A DNA stretch of 62,957 bases from Vibrio jasicida CAIM 1864 = LMG 25398 (GTDB taxonomy: Bacteria > Pseudomonadota > Gammaproteobacteria > Enterobacterales > Vibrionaceae), in the NCBI RefSeq assembly GCF_000400365.1, contig NZ_BAOG01000019.1:1-62957 (forward strand), in the 5' to 3' direction. Position numbers and translations under genes: made by a program. Below the pieces are notes generated by a model that was not told the origin of the DNA, searched no databases, and was given only the letters and a program-made list of their open reading frames with translations. The first letter of the stretch is position 1. Each line of letters opens with the position of its first letter. Below, in pieces: positions 46,025 to 56,312 of the stretch.

Positions 46025-46366
46025 ATGAAAAAGGCAACGTTAGGCTTGGCGCTGGCTTTACTAGCAGGGTGTGCGGCAACAACGGAAGAACTGGCGCAGT
46101 CCGGAGATTGGTACCAGATCGGTTATCAAGATGGTGTCGCTGGGCATACCTCTCGTACCATGAAAGAACTTCGCTCGTTAGGAAATGTAAAGCAAGGCGA
46201 TTATGACCAAGGTTACCTTGAAGGGGTGACGGAATATTGTAATCCTGATTTTGCTTACCAAATGGGCTTATCTGGTCAGTATTATGAAGGTGTATGTGAG
46301 GGAACGCCTGGGGCACAAAAATTCCGTATGGAATGGCAACGTGGCTGGAACGAATACAGCAACTAG
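46025..46366 (+). CDS. DUF2799-type lipoprotein
   Basis: A small predicted outer-envelope lipoprotein: MKKATLGLALALLAGC has a lipobox LAGC, with Cys as the mature N-terminus. The 113-aa protein is rich in Tyr and Gly. It has the repeating GYQDGVAGHT / YDQGYLEGV / WQRGWNEY patterns typical of DUF2799. ATG 46025 is preferred over ATG 46022 because AAGGAAG ends at 46020. It is divergent from the CstA-family gene and may share the repeat array as a promoter region. Confidence 0.78.
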   Translation: MKKATLGLALALLAGCAATTEELAQSGDWYQIGYQDGVAGHTSRTMKELRSLGNVKQGDYDQGYLEGVTEYCNPDFAYQMGLSGQYYEGVCEGTPGAQKFRMEWQRGWNEYSN

Positions 46367-46476
46367 ATCTGTTTCATAATCAAGACTGTGGTTTTGCTTG
46401 TTGATCTTCTGACATTTGAATTTTATTGCTTTGCTGTACTTATGGCTTGAGATTCAATCAGAAGTGAAATGAAAGC

Positions 46477-46806
46477 ATGAAGAAGTACTTTTTGGTCGCA
46501 TTAGCATTGTTGCCCTTAACGGTCGGTGCGACCAACGTGTTGAAAGAGTCGATTAAGATGAAGCGTAAATACGATCACGATAAGCATCGTATTACCAATA
46601 CCATCAACAATACCAAGCGTAATATTAAAGAAGTCACTGACGGTACTTATGTCGAGAACCAAGTGAAGCGAGAAGTAAACCAAACCACTCGCAAGTACAC
46701 CAATAAAGTAGAGAACGTTAAGAACATAACGAACCCTGATCACATCAAGCGTAAAGCAAATGACAAGCTTAACCAAGAGTTTGATGAATGGTTGTATGAA
46801 GACTAA
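46477..46806 (+). CDS. Small exported protein of unknown function
   Basis: A 109-aa protein with a clear Sec signal (MKKYFLVALALLPLTVGATN, cleavage near Ala18). The highly charged, Asn/Lys/Thr-rich mature part (KRNIKEVTDGTYVENQVKRE and similar) is likely helical or coiled coil. I recognise no family. It has no lipobox, so a periplasmic location is likely. It is separated from the DUF2799 gene by 110 bp and has its own terminator. Confidence 0.7.
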   Translation: MKKYFLVALALLPLTVGATNVLKESIKMKRKYDHDKHRITNTINNTKRNIKEVTDGTYVENQVKREVNQTTRKYTNKVENVKNITNPDHIKRKANDKLNQEFDEWLYED

Positions 46807-46823
46807 ATCTTGATATCTAAAAC

Positions 46824-46853
46824 AAAAAAGGAGACCACGAGGTCTCCTTTTTG
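46824..46853. terminator. Bidirectional terminator before murQ
   Basis: AAAAAGGAGACC-ACGA-GGTCTCCTTTTT. Confidence 0.9.
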
Positions 46854-46900
46854 TTTTTGTTTGTCTTCTATCGACAGATTTGAACTACGGGACTCGAGAT

Positions 46901-47833
<933 letters not shown>

Positions 47834-47891
47834 TTAAGCCTTTTGAATACTGATTTCGATTTATTTTGTCGCTGTGTCTGGCACAACGCAT

Positions 47892-49004
47892 TTAGTTTTT
47901 AGGATAGAGCACACCCAGCGAAGCAAGACGGCTCGCACCAGTCACTTCAGGTAAGTTGCTCGGCAGCCCGTCAATATGTCGCTGAGCAAGCCAAGCAAAC
48001 GCCATGGCTTCCATGTAATCGCCATCGACACCTTTATCATCCGTTGTTGCGACTTGCCACTGCGGCAGAAGTTCCGCTAAACGTTGCATCAGTAGAGGGT
48101 TTCTCGCCCCTCCGCCACACACCAACAGCTGTGGCAGCTGACCATACGTGAATTTCTCCACTTCGTTTGCAATGGTCTTCGCCGAGTATTCACACAGCGT
48201 GCGTTGTACATCTTGTGCTGAGATATTGTGGTTGGCTAACTGATGATGCAGCCAATCGATATTGAACAGCTCTCGACCAGTGCTCTTAGGCGCCGACATG
48301 GCGAGGTAAGGCTCTGCTAAGAGTTGAGTTAGTAGTGTTGCATCGGTGTTGCCTTGCAGAGCAAATCGCGCGTCTTTGTCGAAGCCTTGTCCTGTGTGCT
48401 GTTCACACCATGCATCCATCAACATGTTGCCTGGGCCAGTATCGTAGCCGATCACTGCTTGGTCAGGATGCAGTACCGAGATATTGGCAATTCCACCGAT
48501 GTTAAGCACCACGGTGGTGGAATCGTGCATGGCAAAAATACTTTTATGGAAGGCAGGGACGAGCGGTGCACCTTGGCCACCTAACGCCATGTCTTTACGA
48601 CGAAAATCTGCCACGGTATCAATGCCAGTTTTGACTGCAATGATGTTGGCATCACCCAGTTGGGTGGTGAAGGGCTGTTCGCCAGTCGGCTGATGGAACA
48701 CGGTTTGACCATGATTACCAATGGCTCGGATTTGCTCTGCGGAATAGCCGGATTTATCCAGTAGCTGTAAAACCGCATCGGCAAACAGATGGCCAAGTTG
48801 GTGGTCGAGCTTACCAATGGCTTTTAGATTCGTGTCTTGCCCAGTGCAAACCGACAAAAGCGTCTGCTTAATATGAGCAGGCATTGGGTAATCATCGTGT
48901 GCGAGCAAGCGAACACGGTTATCTTCAATTTCAACCAGTGCGGTATCGACACCGTCCATACTGGTTCCAGACATCACACCGATATACAGTTTGTTAAGAT
49001 TCAC
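47892..49004 (-). CDS. anmK: Anhydro-N-acetylmuramic acid kinase AnmK
   Basis: Phosphorylates and opens 1,6-anhydro-MurNAc to MurNAc-6-P. The 370-aa sugar-kinase-fold protein has GVMSGTSMDGVDTAL, VADFRRKDMALGGQGAPLVP, VIGYDTGPGNMLMDAW and VCGGGARNPLLM. I chose GTG 49004 (ACGGA 7 nt upstream). A TTG at 49019 in the same frame would add five residues. Confidence 0.94.
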   Translation of the reverse strand: MNLNKLYIGVMSGTSMDGVDTALVEIEDNRVRLLAHDDYPMPAHIKQTLLSVCTGQDTNLKAIGKLDHQLGHLFADAVLQLLDKSGYSAEQIRAIGNHGQTVFHQPTGEQPFTTQLGDANIIAVKTGIDTVADFRRKDMALGGQGAPLVPAFHKSIFAMHDSTTVVLNIGGIANISVLHPDQAVIGYDTGPGNMLMDAWCEQHTGQGFDKDARFALQGNTDATLLTQLLAEPYLAMSAPKSTGRELFNIDWLHHQLANHNISAQDVQRTLCEYSAKTIANEVEKFTYGQLPQLLVCGGGARNPLLMQRLAELLPQWQVATTDDKGVDGDYMEAMAFAWLAQRHIDGLPSNLPEVTGASRLASLGVLYPKN

Positions 49005-49104
49005 AGCCAATTCCGTCAATTCTTCGATTCACTTATTGTAAAGCAATTCTGAAGCGAATAACCTCATCGAATACGAGATATTCAGCCGATTTTGAGGAGA
49101 AAAA

Positions 49105-50088
49105 ATGGGACCGTTATGGGTTGATGTTGCAGGCTATGAACTGACTGCAGAAGACAGAGAAATTTTGGAGCATCCAACGGTTGGTGGTTTGATTTTATTT
49201 ACGCGTAACTACCACGACAGCAAGCAGCTTCAAGCTCTTACCCAATCTATCCGAGAAGCGGCGAAACGTCCGATTTTGATTGGTGTTGACCAAGAGGGCG
49301 GACGCGTTCAGCGTTTCCGTGAAGGCTTTTCATTGATTCCTGCGGCGGACCAATACGGCAAACACCAAAACAGTGAAGATCTGGCCCGCATGGGTGGTTG
49401 GTTGATGGCTGCTGAGCTGATTGCTCATGATATCGACCTAAGCTTCGCGCCAGTGTTGGATAAAGGTCACCAATGTAAAGCGATTGGCAGCCGTGCTTTT
49501 GGTGAGGATTTAGACACTATTTTGCGTCACAGCACTGCTTATATGCAGGGTATGAAGAGTGTCGGTATGGCGACGACGGGCAAACATTTCCCGGGTCATG
49601 GTGGTGTGATTGCTGATTCACACTTAGAGACACCATATGACGAGCGTAGTGATATCTTTGAGCAAGACATGGCTATCTTCAAAGCGCAAATCGATGCTGG
49701 CATCTTAGACGCGATGATGCCTGCTCACGTCATTTTCTCAAATTATGATGACCAACCTGCTAGCGGCTCTGAGTATTGGCTTAAACAAATCCTGCGCCAG
49801 CAACTTGGTTTTAAAGGTTTGATCTTCTCTGATGATTTGACCATGGAAGGTGCCGCAATTATGGGTGGTCCTGCCGAACGTGGCGCACAAGCATTAAACG
49901 CTGGCTGCGATATGCTGCTGGTTTGCAACAAGCGCGATGCGCAAGTTGAGGTGCTTGATAATCTACCCATCACTTCTGTTCCTCTCGCTGGTGCCTTGTT
50001 GAAGAAACAGAGCTTTTCTCTAAGCGAGCTAAAACGTTCGCAAGAGTGGAAAGACGCCTCTGAAGTTATGAAGCGATTGGTTGGCTAG
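49105..50088 (+). CDS. nagZ: Beta-N-acetylhexosaminidase NagZ
   Basis: A cytoplasmic GH3 enzyme that releases GlcNAc from anhydro-muropeptides. This produces the AmpR-activating signal in bacteria with inducible AmpC. The 327-aa protein has [15 protein letters not shown], the signature [18 protein letters not shown] (with catalytic His) and the Asp nucleophile in [17 protein letters not shown] precedes the ATG. It is divergent from anmK-murQ, completing a three-enzyme recycling cluster. Confidence 0.96.
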   Translation: MGPLWVDVAGYELTAEDREILEHPTVGGLILFTRNYHDSKQLQALTQSIREAAKRPILIGVDQEGGRVQRFREGFSLIPAADQYGKHQNSEDLARMGGWLMAAELIAHDIDLSFAPVLDKGHQCKAIGSRAFGEDLDTILRHSTAYMQGMKSVGMATTGKHFPGHGGVIADSHLETPYDERSDIFEQDMAIFKAQIDAGILDAMMPAHVIFSNYDDQPASGSEYWLKQILRQQLGFKGLIFSDDLTMEGAAIMGGPAERGAQALNAGCDMLLVCNKRDAQVEVLDNLPITSVPLAGALLKKQSFSLSELKRSQEWKDASEVMKRLVG

Positions 50089-50091
50089 CCA

Positions 50092-50127
50092 TCTCACCCC
50101 TGAATAATGGTTTGTTCAGGGTGAGAC
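50092..50127 (+). terminator. Hairpin after nagZ
   Basis: TCTCACCCCTGAA and TTCAGGGTGAGA arms close to the nagZ stop. There is no T run. The next hairpin is the likelier terminator. Confidence 0.5.
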
Positions 50128-50151
50128 GTAAACTTTCTAAAACATCCATTT

Positions 50152-50187
50152 AAAGCCGAAGTGCTCTGCATTTCGGCTTTTTCTTTT
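50152..50187 (+). terminator. Terminator after nagZ
   Basis: AAAGCCGAA and TTCGGCTTT arms with an 11-nt loop, then TTCTTTT. Confidence 0.75.
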
Positions 50188-50189
50188 GA

Positions 50190-50207
50190 TGTAAATTTAA
50201 ATTTACA
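50190..50207 (+). promoter_or_regulatory. Strong TyrR box upstream of aroF
   Basis: TGTAAA-TTTAAA-TTTACA is a perfect TGTAAA-N6-TTTACA TyrR box. A weak second box (TGT-N12-ACG type, 50213-50230) begins 23 bp later. This is the strong/weak pairing used by TyrR for tyrosine-dependent repression. Confidence 0.85.
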
Positions 50208-50327
50208 CTGGATGTTTTTTATTGTGTACGGTTGTAATTCTTTTTTAGCCTGTTATCTTGTCCGTAAAGCTTAGTTGTCTCACCAAGGAATTGGTTGGGT
50301 GTAAAAAATAATATACAGGTCAAGGTT

Positions 50328-51401
50328 ATGCAAAGAAGTGAATTGAGCAACATTAACATCTGCGAAGAACAAGTTCTTATCACGCCTGAGGAGCTAAAAG
50401 TTAAGCTTCCTCTAAGTGAAAAGGCCCGTCGTTTTATCCAAGATTCTCGTCAAACCATCGCTGATATCATTCACAAAAAAGATCATCGTCTACTCGTTGT
50501 ATGTGGACCATGTTCTATCCATGACGTAGACGCTGCGAAGGATTACGCCAAGCGTTTAAAAGCACTTTCAGAACAACTAAGCGACCAACTGTATATTGTT
50601 ATGCGTGTTTACTTTGAGAAGCCTCGAACCACGGTTGGTTGGAAAGGCTTGATCAATGACCCACACCTAGACGGCAGCTTCGACATTGAACATGGCCTGC
50701 ATGTTGGTCGTGAACTGTTGGTTGAACTCGCTGAGATGGATATTCCGCTGGCAACAGAAGCTCTTGACCCAATTAGCCCACAATACTTGGCAGATACGTT
50801 TAGTTGGGCAGCGATCGGCGCTCGTACGACTGAGTCACAAACACACCGTGAGATGGCAAGTGGTCTCTCAATGCCTATCGGCTTTAAGAATGGTACGGAC
50901 GGTAGTTTGGCAACGGCGATCAACGCAATGCAAGCGGCTTCTTCTAGCCACCGTTTCATGGGTATTAACCGTGAAGGTCAAGTAGCGCTTCTGACTACGC
51001 AAGGCAACCCGAATGGTCATGTGATTCTTCGTGGTGGTAAGCAGACCAATTACGACTCAGTATCCGTTACTGAGTGTGAGCAAGAGATGGCGAAGTCCAA
51101 CCTTGATGCGTCCTTGATGGTGGATTGTAGCCATGCGAACTCACGTAAAGATTACCGCCGTCAGCCGTTAGTTGCAGAAGACGTGATTCACCAGATTCGA
51201 GAAGGCAACAAGTCGATCATTGGCCTGATGATTGAAAGTCATATTAATGAAGGTAATCAATCTTCAGACCTTACTCTCGAAGAGATGAAATACGGTGTTT
51301 CAATTACCGACGCGTGTATCAATTGGGATTCAACTGAGGCACTATTACGTCATGCACACGAAGAGCTGGTGCCTTTCTTAGAGAATCGCCTTAAAGGCTA
51401 A
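50328..51401 (+). CDS. aroF: DAHP synthase, tyrosine-sensitive type (AroF)
   Basis: Condenses PEP and erythrose-4-P to start the shikimate pathway. From ATG 50328 the protein is 357 aa. LLVVCGPCSIHD (Cys metal ligand), RVYFEKPRTTVGWKGLINDP and GARTTESQTHREMASG are AroF/G/H blocks. The AroF assignment rests on the tyrA partner 25 bp downstream and the TyrR box. An in-frame GTG at 50295 would add 11 unfamiliar residues. Confidence 0.92.
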   Translation: MQRSELSNINICEEQVLITPEELKVKLPLSEKARRFIQDSRQTIADIIHKKDHRLLVVCGPCSIHDVDAAKDYAKRLKALSEQLSDQLYIVMRVYFEKPRTTVGWKGLINDPHLDGSFDIEHGLHVGRELLVELAEMDIPLATEALDPISPQYLADTFSWAAIGARTTESQTHREMASGLSMPIGFKNGTDGSLATAINAMQAASSSHRFMGINREGQVALLTTQGNPNGHVILRGGKQTNYDSVSVTECEQEMAKSNLDASLMVDCSHANSRKDYRRQPLVAEDVIHQIREGNKSIIGLMIESHINEGNQSSDLTLEEMKYGVSITDACINWDSTEALLRHAHEELVPFLENRLKG

Positions 51402-51426
51402 AACGGAACTTATTTAAGGAACATCA

Positions 51427-52554
51427 ATGGCAGTTGAACTTAACGCATTGCGCGATCAGATTGATGCAGTCGACAAGCAAATGCTAGAGCTACTCTCTCA
51501 GCGTTTAGCGCTAGTAGAGAAAGTGGGTGAAGTAAAAAGCGAACACGGTTTGCCAATTTACGCCCCAGCTCGTGAGGCGGCAATGCTGGCATCACGACGA
51601 GCTGAAGCTGAAAAAATGGGGATCCCTCCACAGCTGATAGAAGACATTCTTCGTCGAACAATGCGTGAGTCTTATGCCAGCGAGAAAGATTCCGGTTTTA
51701 AGTGTTTGAACCCTGAATTGCGCTCAGTCGTTATTATTGGTGGTAATGGCCAGTTAGGTGGTTTGTTCGGACGTATGTTCAAACTGTCTGGATACCAAGT
51801 GAAAGTCTTGGGCAGTAAAGACTGGGAGCACGCTGACGAAATCTTAAAAGACGCTGGCCTGGTGGTCGTGACTGTGCCAATCCATTTAACTGAAGGTGTG
51901 ATTGAAAAGCTCGGTAACCTGCCACAAGATTGCATTCTTTGTGATCTGACTTCTATCAAGTCCAAGCCACTGCAAGCAATGTTAAATGTACACTCTGGCC
52001 CGGTTGTTGGTCTCCATCCAATGTTTGGTCCTGATGTGCCAAGCTTAGCGAAACAGGTGATTGTGTACTGCGATGGTCGTGAGAATGAGCAATACCAATG
52101 GCTACTGCAACAGTTTGGTATTTGGGGCGCAAGCTTGTGCCAGATCGATGCGCAAGAGCACGATCATGGTATGACTTTGATTCAGGCGCTACGTCACTTT
52201 ACTTCCTTCGCTTACGGTATGCACCTAAGCAAAGAAAACCCTAATATTGAACAATTGTTAAAGCTGAGCTCGCCAATTTACCGCTTGGAGCTAGCGATGG
52301 TAGGGCGTCTGTTTGGTCAAGACCCAAATCTATACGGTGACATCATTCTTTCATCACAAGAAAACATCGATATGATTAAGCGTTTCCACCAACGCTTTGG
52401 TGAAGCTTTGTCTGTTTTAGACAGTAAAGACAAGGCTGAGTTTGTCGAAAGCTTCGAGCAAGTGAGCGATTGGTTTGGTGAGTACTCTCAGCAATTCATG
52501 AACGAGAGTCAGAACCTACTTAAGCAAGCTAACGATAATATCCATCGTGGCTAA
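51427..52554 (+). CDS. tyrA: Bifunctional chorismate mutase/prephenate dehydrogenase TyrA
   Basis: Makes 4-hydroxyphenylpyruvate for tyrosine. The N-terminal AroQ-type chorismate mutase (about 1-90) has [30 protein letters not shown]. The dehydrogenase part has the NAD motif [18 protein letters not shown] (about 100-117) and [13 protein letters not shown]. At 375 aa it matches E. coli TyrA. It forms an aroF-tyrA operon. Confidence 0.96.
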   Translation: MAVELNALRDQIDAVDKQMLELLSQRLALVEKVGEVKSEHGLPIYAPAREAAMLASRRAEAEKMGIPPQLIEDILRRTMRESYASEKDSGFKCLNPELRSVVIIGGNGQLGGLFGRMFKLSGYQVKVLGSKDWEHADEILKDAGLVVVTVPIHLTEGVIEKLGNLPQDCILCDLTSIKSKPLQAMLNVHSGPVVGLHPMFGPDVPSLAKQVIVYCDGRENEQYQWLLQQFGIWGASLCQIDAQEHDHGMTLIQALRHFTSFAYGMHLSKENPNIEQLLKLSSPIYRLELAMVGRLFGQDPNLYGDIILSSQENIDMIKRFHQRFGEALSVLDSKDKAEFVESFEQVSDWFGEYSQQFMNESQNLLKQANDNIHRG

Positions 52555-52571
52555 TTCCCTATTTTAGATGC

Positions 52572-52602
52572 AAAAAGAGCAGCACATTGGCTGCTCTTTT
52601 TT
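52572..52602. terminator. Bidirectional terminator after tyrA
   Basis: AAAAAGAGCAGC-ACATTG-GCTGCTCTTTTTT. Confidence 0.9.
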
Positions 52603-52614
52603 GTTTGAAAATAA

Positions 52615-53616
52615 TCAGTTGGTCGATGTACCACTGTTGTCTTCACTTGATACCGTGCTAATACTCGTATCTCGGTATGGCGAATTGGTTAGATTGATTT
52701 GCAGACGAACCACGTTATCGATCAACTGAACCAGAGGACCCCATTTTACCATCTTTTCTTTCTCGAACACGGAGTTAAAGTTCTCTGGTGTCCAATCCAT
52801 TAAGTAGCGCGGGTTTAGCGTACGCCCAAGAAAGCGTACTTCGTAATGAAGGTGTGGCCCAGTCGAGTTACCTGAATTACCACATTTCGCTATTACATCG
52901 CCTTTACTGACAAACTGGCCATTTTTCACGCTGAATTTGTTCAGATGAGCGAATGAGCTTGAGAAACCAAATGAATGACGGAGCGTAAGGTAGTTACCGT
53001 ATCCACGATTACTTGGTCGCACCGTTTCTACCACACCATCCGCTGGGGCTAAGATTTCTTCGCCGCGTTTACATGTAAGGTCGATGCCTGTATGCACATG
53101 ACGTTTGCCAGAAATAGGGTTAATCCGACTGCCATAAGGGGAGGAGATACGTTGGTAAGTCATCGGACTGTCGTTTGGAATTAAACGGAACATCGTTGCG
53201 CGCACTGCTGAATCAATGGCTGCGGCATCAATACGCTCTTCTAGGGCAACGTTGTACTCTTCGCTTTCAAGCTCTTCGTCAGCGAGACCGAGAACCGACT
53301 CCACATCATATACACGCTTACCTAGCAATTGAATCTGATTGTTTTTGTCAGTTAAAGATTGAGAAAGAGAGTGGTTCGTATCAAGTTGTTCTTCATACAG
53401 TGCCGTGATCTCCGCTTTTTCACCTTCCAGCTTTGCGATGGTTTGGTTTAGCGTCTCTTGATTGTATGTTTGTTGTTGATTCAAATACCAAGCGCTACCA
53501 ACGACGGCAGGCAAAGCGATGACTGACACACATACTGCAAGGATCGAAAGGCGACCCACATAAAATTGCTGATTCCCATCTTTTGTTGGGATCTGCATGA
53601 TGATTTTTTTAGACAT
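52615..53616 (-). CDS. M23-family murein metallopeptidase, membrane-anchored
   Basis: A 333-aa protein with an N-terminal membrane anchor (about 22-45), a coiled-coil region (about 48-100) and an M23/LytM domain. The zinc motifs HVHTGIDLT (HxxxD) and HLHYEV (HxH) are intact, so it should be an active endopeptidase for peptidoglycan crosslinks. This resembles Vibrio Shy-type hydrolases, but I cannot say which. Its start is 29 bp from the PilZ gene stop, so these two may be co-transcribed. Confidence 0.88.
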   Translation of the reverse strand: MSKKIIMQIPTKDGNQQFYVGRLSILAVCVSVIALPAVVGSAWYLNQQQTYNQETLNQTIAKLEGEKAEITALYEEQLDTNHSLSQSLTDKNNQIQLLGKRVYDVESVLGLADEELESEEYNVALEERIDAAAIDSAVRATMFRLIPNDSPMTYQRISSPYGSRINPISGKRHVHTGIDLTCKRGEEILAPADGVVETVRPSNRGYGNYLTLRHSFGFSSSFAHLNKFSVKNGQFVSKGDVIAKCGNSGNSTGPHLHYEVRFLGRTLNPRYLMDWTPENFNSVFEKEKMVKWGPLVQLIDNVVRLQINLTNSPYRDTSISTVSSEDNSGTSTN

Positions 53617-53645
53617 AGTTATTGTTACTAAAGCAGGCGTTCAAT

Positions 53646-54014
53646 TTATTCTTCCCCCAAATCAGAAAGGTATTCTAACTCTCGATTCAGCAGCTCGTTA
53701 TTGCCTACGTTTAACTCTATAAATCGTTTTAATTGGCTAATACTGTCGATGTCTATGTTGATGATCTTCAGCCGGATCTCGTTACTTGCAACAGCGATGA
53801 TATCAGCGGTTAACTGCATCACCTGTTCTGATTGAGCGAACGAGAATGCGACTTCTACCGGTAGTGACGACTCAAGTGAGTTTGCATTTTCAGCTCTTAA
53901 CAATAAACCATGTAATGAGAGATCTTGAATCGTGGCTTGTAGTGCCAAGTCACTTTGTTCCACTAAAGCAGAAACTTGGTAGATGATGCGTGAAAAGCGT
54001 CGTCTCTCCGTCAT
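53646..54014 (-). CDS. PilZ domain c-di-GMP-binding protein
   Basis: A 122-aa single-domain PilZ protein. The c-di-GMP motif RRRFSR is at residues 4-9, followed by DLSLHG (DxSxxG) about 23 residues later. Both are intact, so ligand binding is likely. By synteny (next to aroF-tyrA) it corresponds to V. cholerae PlzA (VC0697, from memory). The output is unknown. It lies upstream of the M23 hydrolase on the same strand. Confidence 0.88.
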   Translation of the reverse strand: MTERRRFSRIIYQVSALVEQSDLALQATIQDLSLHGLLLRAENANSLESSLPVEVAFSFAQSEQVMQLTADIIAVASNEIRLKIINIDIDSISQLKRFIELNVGNNELLNRELEYLSDLGEE

Positions 54015-54181
54015 AGAGCTTTCTCATATAGTCGTCGAATCTGTCGATGACTATATCAAATAGAACAAAAATTGTTCAATTGTTGTTCTTAAAATGTCGA
54101 GGTAGCACAGAGTTACGATTGCTAAAGGTCAAGCTCTTAATTGAAAAAATGCCAATCTGAGCCATTTATGCAACACATACA

Positions 54182-54210
54182 ACAAAGGTCGCTATGATAG
54201 CGACCTTTGT
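54182..54210. terminator. Symmetric hairpin between ettA and the PilZ gene
   Basis: ACAAAGGTCGCTA-TGA-TAGCGACCTTTGT, a perfect 13-bp stem without a long T run. It may be a bidirectional terminator or transcript-end element for ettA. Confidence 0.6.
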
Positions 54211-54271
54211 ACGAATTACAAGCAAAGGTGAGTGTAAGGTGATATACCGCACACTCATCCTATAAACGAAA

Positions 54272-55939
54272 TTACTTCGATACGCGCTTGTATTTGATAC
54301 GGTGTGGTTCAGCGGCTTCAGGACCAAGCGTCTTCTTCAGCCATTCCATATACTCGTTGTAGTTACCTTCGTAGAAGTTAACTTGGCCTTCATCGCGGTA
54401 GTCGATGATGTGCGTCGCGATACGGTCTAGGAACCAACGGTCGTGCGAGATAACCATGGCACAACCAGGGAACTCAAGCAGCGCTTCTTCAAGTGCACGT
54501 AGTGTTTCAACGTCAAGGTCGTTGGTTGGCTCATCGAGTAGTAGTACGTTACCGCCGGCTTTAAGCAGCTTAGCAAGGTGCACACGGTTACGCTCACCAC
54601 CAGAAAGCTCGCCGATAACTTTCTGTTGATCTGAGCCTTTGAAGTTAAAGCGAGAACAGTAAGCACGTGCAGGGATTTCGAAGTTGTTGATCTTGATGAT
54701 GTCAGCGCCTTCTGAGATCTCTTGGAATACCGTGTTTTTATCGTTCATTGAATCACGGAACTGCTCAACAGAAGCCAGTTTCACAGTGTCACCCAGTTCA
54801 ATCGTACCCGAATCAGGTTGTTCAGTACCGCTTAGCATCTTGAATAGGGTTGATTTACCCGCACCGTTGGCACCGATGATACCCACGATGGCACCTTTAG
54901 GCATGCTGAATGATAGATCATCGATAAGAACGCGACCGTCGAATGACTTAGTCAGGTTGCTCACTTCGATAACTTTATCACCTAGACGCTCACCAGGCGG
55001 GATGAACAGCTCGTTAGTTTCGTTACGTTTTTGGTGGTCAGTGTTTTGTAGCTCTTCAAAGCGCGCCATACGTGCTTTAGATTTCGCTTGGCGACCTTTA
55101 GGGTTTTGACGAACCCATTCAAGTTCTTTCTCGATGGTCTTTTGACGAGCTTTTTCTTGCGACGCTTCTTGTTGTAGACGCGCATCTTTTTGCTCTAGCC
55201 AAGAGGTGTAGTTACCTTCCCATGGAATACCTTCACCACGGTCAAGTTCTAGGATCCAACCCGCTGCGTTATCTAGGAAGTAACGGTCGTGGGTAATTGC
55301 AACTACAGTACCAGTGTAATCAACTAGGAAGCGTTCTAGCCATGCAACAGACTCAGCATCCAAGTGGTTGGTTGGTTCGTCGAGCAGTAGCATGTCTGGT
55401 TTTTCTAGAAGAAGACGACAGATAGCCACACGGCGACGCTCACCACCGGATAGGTGTTGGATTTTTTGATCCCATTCAGGAAGACGAAGTGCATCAGCAG
55501 CACGTTCTAGCGCGTTGTCTAGGTTGTGACCATCTTTCGCTTGAATTAGCGCTTCTAGTTCACCCTGTTCTTTTGCTAGAGCATCAAAATCGGCATCTGG
55601 TTCTGCATACGCTGCATATACCGCATCCAAGCGCTTAAGTGCGCCAGCAACATCTGCAACAGCTTCTTCAACGATTTCACGAACGGTTTTTGACTCGTCC
55701 AGAACGGGCTCCTGCGGTAGGTAACCTACGTTTAGGCCCGGTTGTGGGCGTGCTTCACCATCGATATCGGTATCGATACCCGCCATGATACGTAGCAGCG
55801 TAGATTTACCCGCACCGTTCAGACCTAGAACACCGATTTTTGCACCAGGGAAGAAGCTTAGAGAGATGTCTTTAAGAATTTGACGCTTAGGTGGCACAAT
55901 TTTGCTCACCCGCGACATGGTATATACGTATTCAGCCAT
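54272..55939 (-). CDS. ettA: Energy-dependent translational throttle protein EttA
   Basis: An ABC-F protein that binds the ribosomal E site and gates the first peptide bond by ATP/ADP ratio. In 555 aa: two ABC domains with Walker A GLNGAGKST and GANGAGKST, signatures LSGGERRRV and LSGGERNRV, and Walker B LLLDEPTNHLD and LLLDEPTNDLD. The PtIM arm/linker is basic (KGRQAKSKARMARFEEL). It has no membrane domain. Length matches E. coli EttA. Confidence 0.96.
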   Translation of the reverse strand: MAEYVYTMSRVSKIVPPKRQILKDISLSFFPGAKIGVLGLNGAGKSTLLRIMAGIDTDIDGEARPQPGLNVGYLPQEPVLDESKTVREIVEEAVADVAGALKRLDAVYAAYAEPDADFDALAKEQGELEALIQAKDGHNLDNALERAADALRLPEWDQKIQHLSGGERRRVAICRLLLEKPDMLLLDEPTNHLDAESVAWLERFLVDYTGTVVAITHDRYFLDNAAGWILELDRGEGIPWEGNYTSWLEQKDARLQQEASQEKARQKTIEKELEWVRQNPKGRQAKSKARMARFEELQNTDHQKRNETNELFIPPGERLGDKVIEVSNLTKSFDGRVLIDDLSFSMPKGAIVGIIGANGAGKSTLFKMLSGTEQPDSGTIELGDTVKLASVEQFRDSMNDKNTVFQEISEGADIIKINNFEIPARAYCSRFNFKGSDQQKVIGELSGGERNRVHLAKLLKAGGNVLLLDEPTNDLDVETLRALEEALLEFPGCAMVISHDRWFLDRIATHIIDYRDEGQVNFYEGNYNEYMEWLKKTLGPEAAEPHRIKYKRVSK

Positions 55940-56312
55940 TGCCGATCGTTCCTAAATTAACTGTCATTCAAAGGCTCTATTTTATACCAACTCCTTCAGT
56001 TTTGTTACCGCATTGCAAGAAATTAGCATCTTGTGTGATTTCTTCTTCATCGCTGACCGGAAACTCTCAACTTTAGGGTATACACTTTTCTTGTTCGTCT
56101 TTAAATCAAAGCCAACAGTTCATTTAGTTGGATGAATTGATGGGAATCTATTTGTCTTAAAGGGTTCTAAAGTTTTACGAGTACAACATTTATTACATCA
56201 AGTCGCTTTACAATAAGCACTTATTACGGTGTAAATAGATGCATATGCTTTATTGCTTACTACGTTTGTATTCACCAGTGGTAAAGCATGAAGAGAGAAA
56301 CGTCTGGGGAAA
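55940..56312. other. Divergent ettA-slt promoter region
   Basis: A 373-bp AT-rich spacer. A perfect palindrome AATAAG-CA-CTTATT at 56212-56225 is flanked by TTTAC and GTAAA, forming a larger imperfect dyad upstream of slt. I see no gene. Confidence 0.5.
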
